Shown here in pieces: positions 43,463 through 52,545 of a DNA stretch of 64,000 nt. The DNA comes from Paenibacillus sp. XY044 (lineage in GTDB: Bacteria; Bacillota; Bacilli; Paenibacillales; Paenibacillaceae): NCBI RefSeq assembly GCF_002257645.1, contig NZ_NQMO01000003.1, forward strand, positions 744,001 through 808,000, in the 5' to 3' direction. The notes under the pieces are model-generated. The model did not search any database and was not told the DNA's origin. It saw only the letters and a list, made by a program, of their open reading frames with translations. The translations under genes and the position numbers were made by a program. Each line of letters begins with the position of its first letter. Position 1 is the first letter of the stretch.

Positions 43463-43629
43463 GACAGACCATCTCCTTTTCTCCGAAAATATGCATGACG
43501 ATTGTATAAAAGATATACGTTTCTGTAAATACGCAGCCTAAAGAACTTGATACAATTCTTAATAGTTTCCATCCTCTAGAGCAAAGACGAAGGTTGACGA
43601 ATACATAAAGTCATAGGAGCGTGACAGGA

Positions 43630-46227
43630 ATGGCGAAAATCAAAGAAATATTGTGTTTGCACCATAGTCACCTGGATATTGGTTACACGCATCCCCAGCC
43701 GTTATTGCTGGAGCTGCAGAAAGACTATATTGATGAAGCGATCAAGCTGTGCCTTCAATCGGAGAATGAGCCCGAGGATTCGAAATTCCGTTGGACCTGC
43801 GAGGCAACTTATCCGGTAATGCAATGGCTGGAGACAGCCGCACCCGATCAAATTTCCGATTTCCGCAGATTGCTGCAAAATGGCCAGCTTAGTATTGCCG
43901 CGCTTCCCATGCATACGACGCCGCTGGTACATGCGGATCAGCTTGCACGAATGCTTCAGCCGGTTCGCGAGCTGCGGGAGCGATTTGATATTTCTATAAA
44001 AACGGCGATGAATCATGATGTCAACGGGCAGCCGTGGCCGCTCAGTCAGGTATTGCTCGATGCGGGTATCGAGTTTTATATTACGGGGATCAATGTGCAT
44101 TTCGGCGGCATACCGCTGCCACGCCCTGCCGTGTTTAACTGGAGAACGCCTGACAATCGGCAGCTGCTGACTTTCTTAGGTGAGCATTATTCTCTGTTCA
44201 GCCAGTTTTTCCATACGAATCAGGATGATACCGAGCTGATGGCGCAAGGGATTAAGGAATATATCGATCGGTTGGAAGGCGAGGGCTATCCATATGATTT
44301 CGTGTACTTAACGGCTACAAATCCGCCGCAATATGACAATAACTGCCCGGATCCGAATCTGCTTTCGCTTATTCGCCGGTACAATGCAGAAGGACATGAC
44401 CCGAAAGTGATTTTCGCGACTCCGGAGATGCTTCTCGATCGAGTTCGTCAGATGCCGAAAGAACAAATCCAGACTCATTCCGGAGACTGGACGGATTACT
44501 GGAATTTCGGTGCGGGGAGCTCGGCGAAAGAAACCAAGATCGTTCGCCGAACCAAGCAAAGCTTAAAGAAGGCCGATTTTCTGGAGGCGATCCAAGGAGC
44601 GCCAAACCTGCATTATACGAAAGTGAAAAACGAGGCATTAGAGCACTCTCTATTGTATGACGAGCATACATGGGGTTCATGGGGATCGGTAAGCATCCCT
44701 GACCATCCGCTTTCGATTTCGATGCAGCTGCATAAGAGGGGAATGGCGTATAGATCAGCAGACCTGTCTGCCTACGTGTACGCCAAACAAATGGAAGGCA
44801 TTGCAGGGAATCCGGAGCAATCCAGTCAGCCTGGCGGCGTCATGCTGGTCAACACATCAAGTGAAACGCAGTATGTAGACGTCAAAGTACCTGAATACTA
44901 CCTTGGCAGCGGCCGTCATTTAGCCGCTTCGCGCGTGATGGACTTCTTGCCGTATACGCAAGAGGAACAAAGCTATAAATCGTATGGAACGGTAGAGATG
45001 GCGCCATTTTCGTGGAAAAAGATCCCGTTTGCACAGCTGGAAGCCCGGCTTGCCGCCTCGTCAAACCGCATTTTGGTTACGGAAGGGATGATCGAAACGC
45101 CTTTTTACCGGATGACATACAACCCTGCCAGCGGACGAATCGTGCAGTTATTCGATAAGATACACCATTGGCCGATGATTGACGAAAAGAGCCCATGGAC
45201 GTTATTTGAGTTTGTTCAAGAGACGGTCGACGGGCGCTTCCACCATGAGCATCGTAGCACCTTGTTCCCGCGTGACGTCGACAAAGGGAATCGCAGCATT
45301 TCGGTCTGGAATCATGAATGGAAATCGAAACGTGTCGGCGCCAATCGGCTGCAGGCTTATTCGGTCGAACAAACCATGGATTCGGTTACCTTCGTCATGC
45401 AGCTTGAAGCTCCGGGAGTTTCCCGACTGGAGCAGCGGATTACCTTTTCCGCCATCCATCATAGAATTCAACTGTCTGCGTCAATGAATAAATCAGATAT
45501 CAGAACGCCCGAATCCATCTACTTTGCCTTCCCGTTACGGATGGATGCAGGTTGGCGTTCCTATTATGACACAGCCGGTTTGCCCGTCGAACTTGATCGG
45601 GAACAGCTTGGCACCGTTTGTCGGGATTGGGTGACCGTCGACCAAACGGTATCGATCTATGATAGACAGAAGGGGGTCACATTAGCATGTCCGGACGCAC
45701 CGCTCGTTCAAATAGGCGATTTTCATTTCGGGAAAGAGAGTAAGCAGATCAACCGCCAAGAAAATCCGCTATTGCTGGCATGGGCCATGAACAATTATTG
45801 GGATACGAATTTCTGGGCTAGCCAACCTGGGGATGTCCTTTTCCGCTATGAGCTAAGTCCATTTGAACAATTTGATCCTGTTGAGGCCTATCGTGCGGGC
45901 ATTGCTGCGGCGAACCCTATAGCCATTAACGCGGCAGTGATGTGTGATAGGGAGGAAGAAGGGCAGTGGTTTGGACAGTCAAGCGGCACGGTCGTCTTGC
46001 AGTACATGAAACCGGCTTTAGATGGAAATGGATTCATTATGACCCTGCGAAACGTCGGGTCCGATCCGTCCGAGTATATCCTCACCGTAATGAATCAGGA
46101 AGTTGAGGCTGCCCGTCTGGTAAATCCGTTGGAAGAAGTCGTGCACCCGATTCCTTGCAGCGGTAATGACGTACACATCGGGTTGCAGCCTGGGGAATTA
46201 GCATATTTGCAGATTATCCTGAAGTAA
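43630..46227 (+). CDS. Glycoside hydrolase family 38-like alpha-mannosidase
   Basis: An 865-residue GH38-type protein. The metal-binding H14 and D16 (HHSHLDIGYTH), the segment AMNHDVNGQPWPLSQVLLDAGI with the presumed nucleophile Asp, and LLYDEHTWGSWGS with the second zinc His are all present, followed by a beta-rich C-terminal half that completes the usual family fold. No signal peptide: cytosolic. ATG 43630 is preferred over GTG 43621, because AGGAG (43615-43619) would abut the latter. Regulated presumably by the divergent AraC. It likely trims alpha-mannosides, though this subgroup also carries unassigned members. Confidence 0.85.
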   Translation: MAKIKEILCLHHSHLDIGYTHPQPLLLELQKDYIDEAIKLCLQSENEPEDSKFRWTCEATYPVMQWLETAAPDQISDFRRLLQNGQLSIAALPMHTTPLVHADQLARMLQPVRELRERFDISIKTAMNHDVNGQPWPLSQVLLDAGIEFYITGINVHFGGIPLPRPAVFNWRTPDNRQLLTFLGEHYSLFSQFFHTNQDDTELMAQGIKEYIDRLEGEGYPYDFVYLTATNPPQYDNNCPDPNLLSLIRRYNAEGHDPKVIFATPEMLLDRVRQMPKEQIQTHSGDWTDYWNFGAGSSAKETKIVRRTKQSLKKADFLEAIQGAPNLHYTKVKNEALEHSLLYDEHTWGSWGSVSIPDHPLSISMQLHKRGMAYRSADLSAYVYAKQMEGIAGNPEQSSQPGGVMLVNTSSETQYVDVKVPEYYLGSGRHLAASRVMDFLPYTQEEQSYKSYGTVEMAPFSWKKIPFAQLEARLAASSNRILVTEGMIETPFYRMTYNPASGRIVQLFDKIHHWPMIDEKSPWTLFEFVQETVDGRFHHEHRSTLFPRDVDKGNRSISVWNHEWKSKRVGANRLQAYSVEQTMDSVTFVMQLEAPGVSRLEQRITFSAIHHRIQLSASMNKSDIRTPESIYFAFPLRMDAGWRSYYDTAGLPVELDREQLGTVCRDWVTVDQTVSIYDRQKGVTLACPDAPLVQIGDFHFGKESKQINRQENPLLLAWAMNNYWDTNFWASQPGDVLFRYELSPFEQFDPVEAYRAGIAAANPIAINAAVMCDREEEGQWFGQSSGTVVLQYMKPALDGNGFIMTLRNVGSDPSEYILTVMNQEVEAARLVNPLEEVVHPIPCSGNDVHIGLQPGELAYLQIILK

Positions 46228-46269
46228 GGCATGACGGCTGATCATCCTCAAAAGAAGACGTAAAATCAA

Positions 46270-46303
46270 AAAGCCTTAACCCTTAGTTCAGGGTTAAGGC
46301 TTT
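46270..46303. terminator. Bidirectional terminator between GH38 and nspC
   Basis: Perfect 13-bp stem AAAGCCTTAACCC / GGGTTAAGGCTTT, 8-base loop, between two convergent genes. Confidence 0.9.
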
Positions 46304-46312
46304 GATTATTCA

Positions 46313-47440
46313 TTAAGCTAGTCTCATCTTGAAATCTTGATAGCCGAATTCGCGCACGATGCGGCAATTGCCGTCTTTCTCCTGTACGGCGATGGCCGGC
46401 AAAGGCATTCCATTGAAGGTATTGGTTTTGACCATAGAGTAAATCGCCATGTCTTCGAACACCAATCTGTCGCCGCTCTTGAGAGGTTGGTCAAAGGAAT
46501 AGTCTCCGATGATGTCGCCAGTAAGGCAGGTCGGGCCACCGAGCCGGTAGGTGTACGGCTTCTCCCCGGACTCGCCCGAACCGATCAGAGGCGGACGATA
46601 AGGCATTTCCAGAACATCCGGCATATGACAGGTAGCCGATGTGTCCACGATCGCAATCTCGATGCCGTTGCGATGGATATCCAGCACGGAGGTGACCATA
46701 TAGCCCGCATTGAGCGCGATCGCTTCTCCGGGTTCGAGGTAGACTTCCAACCCGTATTTATTTTGCATTCGCGAAATGCACGCCTCGAGTCTTGGGATAT
46801 CGTAGTCATCTCTGGTGATATGGTGGCCGCCACCGAAATTGATCCATTCCATTTGCGGCAGCCATAGCCCGAATTTCTCTTCGACGGCATTCAGCGTGGT
46901 TTCCAGATCGTCGGAGTTCTGCTGGCAAAGGGTATGGAAGTGCAGTCCCGAAACGCCTTCCAGCAGTTCCGGTTGGAAATCCTCCCGTTTTACGCCGAAT
47001 CTTGATCCTGGCGAACAAGGATCATAGATTTCATGTCCCACTTGCGTGGAACATTCCGGATTGATCCGAAGGCCGATTTTTCTGCCTGCAGCAAGAGCTT
47101 TCTCTTTGTACTTTTCCAGCTGGGAGAAGGAATTGAAGATGATATGGTCGCAAATGGAAATAATTTCGTCAATCTCATCTTCACGGTAAGCAGGGGCAAA
47201 GACATGATTTTCTTTGCCCATTTCTTCGCTGCCCAGCCGTGCTTCGAATAATCCGCTCGCCGTCGTACCACTTAAGTATTTTCCGATGAGGGGATACATC
47301 GCGGTCATCGAAAAAGCCTTTTGAGCGAGCACAATCTTGGCTCCTGTACGCTGCATGACACCGTTCAAAATTTTCAGGTTTTTCTCAATGAGCTGTTCAT
47401 CGACTACAAAACAGGGTGTCGGTAATTCCTCGAACCGCAT
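46313..47440 (-). CDS. nspC: Carboxy(nor)spermidine decarboxylase
   Basis: A 375-residue PLP enzyme of the alanine-racemase-like fold. LAQKAFSM holds the PLP lysine (K41 with this start, the position known in Vibrio CANSDC); GVSGLHFHTLCQQ, NFGGGHHITRDDYD, YLEPGEAIAL and the C-terminal TCLTGDIIGDY are specific to this decarboxylase. It converts carboxyspermidine or carboxynorspermidine to spermidine or norspermidine. ATG 47440 begins one base after the dehydrogenase stop; a frame extending to 47488 lies inside that gene and lacks similarity. The preceding gene supplies the substrate. Confidence 0.93.
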   Translation of the reverse strand: MRFEELPTPCFVVDEQLIEKNLKILNGVMQRTGAKIVLAQKAFSMTAMYPLIGKYLSGTTASGLFEARLGSEEMGKENHVFAPAYREDEIDEIISICDHIIFNSFSQLEKYKEKALAAGRKIGLRINPECSTQVGHEIYDPCSPGSRFGVKREDFQPELLEGVSGLHFHTLCQQNSDDLETTLNAVEEKFGLWLPQMEWINFGGGHHITRDDYDIPRLEACISRMQNKYGLEVYLEPGEAIALNAGYMVTSVLDIHRNGIEIAIVDTSATCHMPDVLEMPYRPPLIGSGESGEKPYTYRLGGPTCLTGDIIGDYSFDQPLKSGDRLVFEDMAIYSMVKTNTFNGMPLPAIAVQEKDGNCRIVREFGYQDFKMRLA

Positions 47441-47441
47441 C

Positions 47442-48680
47442 TTAACGAACAAGCTCCGGCTCTTTCGCTTCTTCAGGCAAGGCGTCAACCAGCACCGGAT
47501 TGAAGTCTTCTACCCATGGAAGTCCCCATTTGTTCAGCTCTTCCATGAATGGATCCGGATTGAACTCTTCTACATTGTATACGCCCGGTTTGTTCCATTT
47601 GCCGGTCATGACCATGGCCGCGCCGATCATGGCAGGAACGCCTGTTGTATAGGAGATGGCTTGGGAGCCCACTTCTTTATAACACTCTTGGTGGTCGCAA
47701 ACGTTGTAGACGTAGTATGTCTTGTCTTGGCCGTCTTTTTTCCCTTTGAAGATACAGCCGATGTTCGTTTTGCCCACCGTACGAGGTCCGAGGGAAGCTG
47801 GGTCCGGGAGCACTGCTTTCAGGAATTGGAGCGGAATGATCTGTTTGCCTTCGAATTCGATCGGTTCGATGGAGGTCATTCCTACGTTTTCAAGCGCCTT
47901 CAGGTGCATGAGATAGCTCTGGCCAAACGTCATGAAGAAGCGGATGCGTTTCAGTCCAGGGATGTTTTGCGCAAGGGATTCAAGCTCTTCATGGTACAGC
48001 AGGTACATGTCCTTTTGGCCGACTTCAGCGAAGTTATACTCGCGCTTGATTTCCATCGGCTTCGTTTCGATCCACTGCCCGTTTTCCCAGTACCGGCCGT
48101 TCGCGGACACTTCGCGGATGTTGATTTCCGGGTTAAAGTTGGTTGCGAAAGGATAGCCGTGATCCCCGCCGTTGCAATCGAGAATATCGATATATTCAAT
48201 TTCGTCAAAATAGTGCTTCAGCGCATAAGCCGAGAATACGCCGGTTACGCCTGGGTCGAATCCGCTTCCGAGCAGTGCCGTAATTCCTGCTTTTTCAAAG
48301 CGTTCCCGGTATTCCCACTGCCATTTGTATTCGAATTTCGCCGTATCTTCCGGCTCATAGTTTGCCGTATCCATATAGTTCGTTTTGGTAGCCAGGCAGG
48401 CATCCATGATCGTCAAATCCTGGTAAGGCAGGGCCAGGTTCATGACGATATCCGGTTTGACTTCGTTAATCAGAGCGATCAGCTCATCCACATTGTTGGC
48501 ATCGACCTGTGCAGTCGTAATTTTGGTTTTGCCGCCGTCCAGTTTTGCTTTCAGCTCATCGCATTTGGACTTCGTACGGCTGGCGATGCAAATTTCTTCG
48601 AAAACCTCGCTGTTTTGAACGCATTTATGAACTGCTACAGATGCTACGCCACCGGCGCCGATGATTAGTGCTTTTCCCAT
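47442..48680 (-). CDS. Carboxy(nor)spermidine dehydrogenase (saccharopine-dehydrogenase-like)
   Basis: A 412-residue NADPH-dependent enzyme of the saccharopine dehydrogenase family: Rossmann turn IIGAGGVASVAVHKC, NLALPYQDLTIMDACLATKTNYMDTANYE, LGSGFDPGVTGVFSAYAL, NGGDHGYPFATNFNPEINIREV. It condenses aspartate semialdehyde with putrescine (or diaminopropane) and reduces the product to carboxyspermidine; the next gene decarboxylates it. The two are separated by one base. The leader upstream contains three RNA hairpins, the last a T-tailed terminator (48737-48776), so transcription attenuation by a polyamine-related signal is plausible. Confidence 0.92.
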   Translation of the reverse strand: MGKALIIGAGGVASVAVHKCVQNSEVFEEICIASRTKSKCDELKAKLDGGKTKITTAQVDANNVDELIALINEVKPDIVMNLALPYQDLTIMDACLATKTNYMDTANYEPEDTAKFEYKWQWEYRERFEKAGITALLGSGFDPGVTGVFSAYALKHYFDEIEYIDILDCNGGDHGYPFATNFNPEINIREVSANGRYWENGQWIETKPMEIKREYNFAEVGQKDMYLLYHEELESLAQNIPGLKRIRFFMTFGQSYLMHLKALENVGMTSIEPIEFEGKQIIPLQFLKAVLPDPASLGPRTVGKTNIGCIFKGKKDGQDKTYYVYNVCDHQECYKEVGSQAISYTTGVPAMIGAAMVMTGKWNKPGVYNVEEFNPDPFMEELNKWGLPWVEDFNPVLVDALPEEAKEPELVR

Positions 48681-48736
48681 TTTTCAATCAATCTCCTCAT
48701 CCATGTCAATTTTTTTCTGTAAAAACGGCAACAAAA

Positions 48737-48869
48737 AAGCAAGCGAAACACGCATCCATGCGCATCACACTTGCTTAATATAGTCAAATAATAAGATATT
48801 TCCGATAAGCATGACTGGACAAACTCCTAGTGCGCTTATCAGTCAGCCATAAAACGCATCGTTTCATGG
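48737..48869 (-). promoter_or_regulatory. Structured 5' leader of the polyamine operon with attenuator hairpin
   Basis: Read on the minus strand, three stems follow one another: a 10-bp stem CCATGAAACG/CGTTTTATGG with a 3-base loop (48869-48847), GATAAGC/GCTTATC (48840-48804) closing ACTAGG/CCAGT, and AAGCAAG/CTTGCTT (48776-48737) followed by TTTTTT. The last ends 57 bases before the dehydrogenase start. This is the layout of a riboswitch or attenuator; no known class fits by eye. Confidence 0.55.
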
Positions 48870-48956
48870 ACGGGCTCTTAATATTCAAATATACTTTGTT
48901 AGGATCAGAGTCTATATAGCAAATAATCACTTTTACCACTCTTATTGACCGTTTCA

Positions 48957-49153
48957 CAAGTTGTGTGCAGATGCACTGGTTGTAAAGTAACCAACTTATA
49001 AAATTTGAGCTTTTAACTCAATCAATAAGGCAACGAAAGTTGCCAATCGGCATTTGACCCGGCTGTCCGTATGGCCTTAACTTCCCATGAGGAAGTGGTC
49101 AAAGTTTATCTGCTTGGAAAGATCCTAAATATATCCGAATATTCGCTTTCCAA
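48957..49153 (+). ncRNA. Dense block of perfect stems, candidate structured RNA
   Basis: Within 197 bases: AAGTTG/CAACTT (48957-48962, 48992-48997) enclosing two short hairpins; TTGAG/CTCAA (49005-49009, 49017-49021); GGCAAC-GAAA-GTTGCC (49029-49044) with a GNRA tetraloop in the plus sense; TTTGACC/GGTCAAA (49053-49059, 49097-49103) enclosing ACTTCC-CATGA-GGAAGT (49080-49096); TTGGAAAG/CTTTCCAA (49114-49121, 49146-49153). No protein is coded convincingly. The whole 716-base gap 48681-49396 otherwise shows only the polyamine leader and the AraC ribosome-binding site. Class unknown. Confidence 0.45.
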
Positions 49154-49396
49154 AATTTACGCTTCTCCATAATAGCAGGATAGGCAATATTGAGCAAGAG
49201 GAAATTTTAAACAAATCATTCGTCTTGCACTGGACAACCTTTGAAGGATATGTATGAGTATATAAAAACGGCAAATCAAAAGAAATAATCATTCATAAGA
49301 AACCTACCCGCGTACCAAAGAAAAGATTATACTATGTGGTGCATTAGGAGAATGCAGTGTTAGCGATTTATTTTTCTTGAGATCGGAGGCACTAAA

Positions 49397-50236
49397 GTGG
49401 AGCCTGCTTATCTGCTGAAGTATGAGTATTTAAAAAGCGTCCCGGTAACGGCAGGGAATTTTCAATCTCATGATCACTATGAAATCTTTTATTTCCACGA
49501 AGGCAAAGGGCATTATTTGATCGGCGACAAAATCCATGTTCTAAAGCCGGGTACGCTCATCGTCATGCATGGTTTGACCATGCATATGCCCAAAAGCTTT
49601 GAAGGGGATCCGTATGTGCGGACCCTTCTGAATTTTGATCCGGGATACTTCCGCGCTGCATCAGAGCATGTATTCTCGATCAATCCTTTACAGCCCTTCG
49701 AAAGACTTCGGAATTATAAAGTTCAGCTCAGCCTAGAGGAACAGGATGAATTCGAAGAGATGCTGCGTAAATTGAACCGCTTGTATTCCGCTCCGGATGC
49801 CGTCTCACAAGAACGGTTTCGGGTGTTATGTCTGGATGCACTTTTTTTCATATGCCAAGTGCTGACGAAGCCGGTGAAAGAAGATACGGGTTTCCCGTCG
49901 GAGAAAGAGCATCATGTTCAGAACGCGTTGTCCTACATAGAAAAGCATTATATGACCGATATTCGTCTCGATCAATTGCAGGAGAATCTGCATATTAACA
50001 AATATTATTTGGTGCGTATTTTTCAAGAAGTTACGGGGATGACGATATTTCATTATATTTACAAAAGACGAATCAATCAGGCCAAAATTCTGTTTTTGCT
50101 CGACCCGGAGAAATCGGTGACGGATATTTGCTACGAAACGGGCTTTAAAAATCACTCCCATTTCAGCAAGGTATTCAAGCAATGGGAGGGCAAAACGCCG
50201 ACGCAGTACAGACGCTTGGTAAAAAGTCAATTTTAG
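49397..50236 (+). CDS. AraC family transcriptional regulator
   Basis: A 279-residue AraC regulator with an N-terminal cupin (HDHYEIFYFHEGKGHYLIGDKIHVLKPGTLIVM) and C-terminal HTH pair (DIRLDQLQENLHINKYYLVRIFQEVTGMTIFHYIYKRRINQAK; VTDICYETGFKNHSHFSKVFKQWEGKTPTQYR). GTG 49397, GGAGG 7 bases before. It heads a cluster of sugar-oxidising genes in the same direction and likely controls them. Confidence 0.9.
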   Translation: MEPAYLLKYEYLKSVPVTAGNFQSHDHYEIFYFHEGKGHYLIGDKIHVLKPGTLIVMHGLTMHMPKSFEGDPYVRTLLNFDPGYFRAASEHVFSINPLQPFERLRNYKVQLSLEEQDEFEEMLRKLNRLYSAPDAVSQERFRVLCLDALFFICQVLTKPVKEDTGFPSEKEHHVQNALSYIEKHYMTDIRLDQLQENLHINKYYLVRIFQEVTGMTIFHYIYKRRINQAKILFLLDPEKSVTDICYETGFKNHSHFSKVFKQWEGKTPTQYRRLVKSQF

Positions 50237-50356
50237 AATATTAAGCAGACCAAACTGGTTAACCGGAAAGTACCTTCAGCATCTCGCCGCCTGCTAAACT
50301 AATCCATATCGACAGTCAATCCTAATTGCTGCGAATTGAAGGAGAGGTGTTGCGCA

Positions 50357-51178
50357 ATGCTCGTACTAACCGGATTTGCCGATGAAATTTCCGATCATTT
50401 GGAGGAACAACTGGACGTGCTTGTCTCCGAGGGTATTTCATATTTGGAGCTTAGAAGCGCGTATGGTAAAAATGTATTGGAATTGACCGATGAAGAATTG
50501 GTCCGATTGAAGTCTGCATTGACTGAAAAAGGTATTCGCGTGTCCTCCATTGGCTCGCCGATCGGTAAATACCCGATCCAAGATCCCTTTACCCCCGAGC
50601 TTGAGAAATTGAAGCGTGCATCGTATATCGCCAAACAATTGGATGCTCGCTATATCCGTGTATTTTCCTATTATATCCCCGAGAATGAAGCGCCGGAGAA
50701 TTACCGCAGCGAAGTACTCTCCCGCATGATGATGCTGACTAGAAAAGCGGAGGAGGAACAACTTACGCTGTTGCTGGAAAATGAAAGCGGCGTTTACGGA
50801 AATACCGATGAACGCTGCTTGAACATTTTGCAGCATTGTGGTTCTCCATGCCTGAGACTTGCTTTTGATCCCGGAAACTTTGTCATGAATCGAATTATGC
50901 CGATGAGCGAGGCGTACCCGCTGCTGTCGACTTACCTGGAATACGTACATATCAAGGATGCGGACAATCAGGCGCGCATTTTTGTCCCGGCAGGCGAAGG
51001 GGATGGTGAGTTTCCGGCGTTTATGAAAGCACTGAAGGAGAGAAGCTTTTCCGGATTTTTATCCATCGAACCCCACCTGCACCGTGCTTTCCCGGAACAA
51101 CAAGGACCGGAGCGATTTAAAATAGCGGCGCAAGCCTTGAAAAAGCTGCTGTCAAATGAAGGCTTGGCCTGGTCGTAA
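50357..51178 (+). CDS. TIM-barrel sugar isomerase/epimerase-like protein
   Basis: A 273-residue xylose-isomerase-like TIM barrel (AP_endonuc_2 fold): GISYLELRSAYGKNVLELT, ARYIRVFSYYIPEN, LLLENESGVYG (metal Glu), LRLAFDPGNFVM (metal Asp), YVHIKDADN and FLSIEPHLHR (metal His/Glu), so the metal site is complete. Start ATG 50357 after GGAGAGGTG. It overlaps the operon with the Gfo/Idh gene 35 bases on. Such pairs catalyse sugar or inositol isomerisation, or elimination on 3-keto-glycosides. Confidence 0.87.
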   Translation: MLVLTGFADEISDHLEEQLDVLVSEGISYLELRSAYGKNVLELTDEELVRLKSALTEKGIRVSSIGSPIGKYPIQDPFTPELEKLKRASYIAKQLDARYIRVFSYYIPENEAPENYRSEVLSRMMMLTRKAEEEQLTLLLENESGVYGNTDERCLNILQHCGSPCLRLAFDPGNFVMNRIMPMSEAYPLLSTYLEYVHIKDADNQARIFVPAGEGDGEFPAFMKALKERSFSGFLSIEPHLHRAFPEQQGPERFKIAAQALKKLLSNEGLAWS

Positions 51179-51212
51179 TCGAATCGAATATTCGAATGAG
51201 AGGGGAATATGC

Positions 51213-52394
51213 ATGAGCGTGCAGAAGGTAAAGGTCGGATTGGTCGGCTTGGGGAATATCGGAAGGACTCACATCAATAACATGAAGGCGATGGAGCAGA
51301 TCGAGTTGGTAGGTGTTTGTGATATCGTCCAAGAGCGGGCGGACAAGTTTGCTGCCGAATGCGGCACGAAGGCATATTACAGCCATTTGGAACTGTTCGA
51401 GCAATCCGGGCTCGAGGCCGTCATTATCGCAGTGCCGCATTACAGCCATCCTGCGCTAGTCATGGATGCGTTCGAACGCGGAATCCACGTGCTCTGCGAG
51501 AAGCCGTTGGCTGTTCATGTCAATGACGCCAAGCTCACGATCGATGCTTATGAAAAGGCACAGAAGAAGTTTCCTGACCTGGTGTTCGGCATGATGTTCC
51601 AGGAAAGAACACTTCCCTATTATAAGAAAATCAAAGAAGTGGTCGACAGCGGCGAACTGGGGCAGCTAACGAGAGCCACGTGGATCAATACCGACTGGTT
51701 CCGCTCACAGGCTTATTATGACAGCGGTGATTGGCGGGCGACCTGGGCGGGGGAAGGTGGCGGTATTCTGACCAATCAATGCCCGCACAATCTCGATTTC
51801 TATCAATGGGTTTTCGGGATCCCGGCCAGAATCAGCGGTCATGCTCATATCGGAAAATATCATCGTATTGAAGTGGAGGATGAAGTTACCGCTTATTTCG
51901 AACATGATAACGGCATGATCGGTCATTTTATCGTGACGACTGCGGAATCACCGGGCGTGAATCGTCTGGAGATCGTTGGGGAAAACGGGAAGCTTCTTTA
52001 CGAGCAAAATAAGCTTCGGATCTACCGCAATCGCATATCCATGCTGAAGCATCTTCGCGAAACGAAGGATGGGTTCGGGAACGTGGAGTCTAAGGAAGAG
52101 GAGATCGAAGTGAATACAGACGTGGCTACAGGACATAAGGTGGTCACAGAAAAATTCATTCAAAAAGTGATCACTGGAGAAGGCGAGCTGATTGCGGAAG
52201 GAACGGAGGGAATCCGGTCGGTCACGATCGCCAACGGAATCATGCTCTCTTCGTTCACCAAGCAAATGATAACCGTGCCATTTGACGCGGACCAATACGA
52301 GGATCTGCTTCGGGAGCTGATCTCCACCTCCAAGTTTCAAAAATCCGCGTCCAAAGAGTTGAAAACGGATATGAGTCAATCATTTTCCAAATAA
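51213..52394 (+). CDS. Gfo/Idh/MocA family oxidoreductase
   Basis: A 393-residue NAD(P)-dependent sugar dehydrogenase-like protein. Rossmann turn VGLVGLGNIGRTH (8-20), CEKPLAVH with the conserved Glu-Lys-Pro at 96-98, and the GGGILTNQCPHNLDFYQWVFG helix with the catalytic Asp/His. RBS AGAGGGGAA before ATG 51213. Paired with the TIM-barrel protein upstream; followed by a long palindrome and the convergent ROK gene. Substrates are usually sugars, inositols or glycosides. Confidence 0.9.
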   Translation: MSVQKVKVGLVGLGNIGRTHINNMKAMEQIELVGVCDIVQERADKFAAECGTKAYYSHLELFEQSGLEAVIIAVPHYSHPALVMDAFERGIHVLCEKPLAVHVNDAKLTIDAYEKAQKKFPDLVFGMMFQERTLPYYKKIKEVVDSGELGQLTRATWINTDWFRSQAYYDSGDWRATWAGEGGGILTNQCPHNLDFYQWVFGIPARISGHAHIGKYHRIEVEDEVTAYFEHDNGMIGHFIVTTAESPGVNRLEIVGENGKLLYEQNKLRIYRNRISMLKHLRETKDGFGNVESKEEEIEVNTDVATGHKVVTEKFIQKVITGEGELIAEGTEGIRSVTIANGIMLSSFTKQMITVPFDADQYEDLLRELISTSKFQKSASKELKTDMSQSFSK

Positions 52395-52476
52395 AGCGAG
52401 CCATTTTGCCGATGAACCGGCTGCAATTTTGCGCAGCAACAATCGGCGCTGCGGATTTGAAGATAGATCATCGACA

Positions 52477-52519
52477 AATATATGTTCATGTCCCATCGCA
52501 CAGGGCATGAACATATATT
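52477..52519. repeat. Perfect 14-bp inverted repeat between convergent genes
   Basis: AATATATGTTCATG (52477-52490) and CATGAACATATATT (52506-52519), extended by CCC/GGG in the loop. It probably ends transcription from both sides, though it lacks a T-tract. Confidence 0.65.
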
Positions 52520-52545
52520 GCTGTGGAAAATCCGCCAGGATAAAA

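Noticed and set aside
47337..48668. Open frame of about 440 codons on the plus strand, antisense to the carboxyspermidine genes
   Set aside because: It mirrors the codon pattern of the well-supported minus-strand gene, is rich in Phe/Val/Arg without any family motif, and has no ribosome-binding site.
49072..49170. 33-codon frame starting at ATG 49072
   Set aside because: No ribosome-binding site, and it overlaps the stem-rich region, which explains the sequence better.
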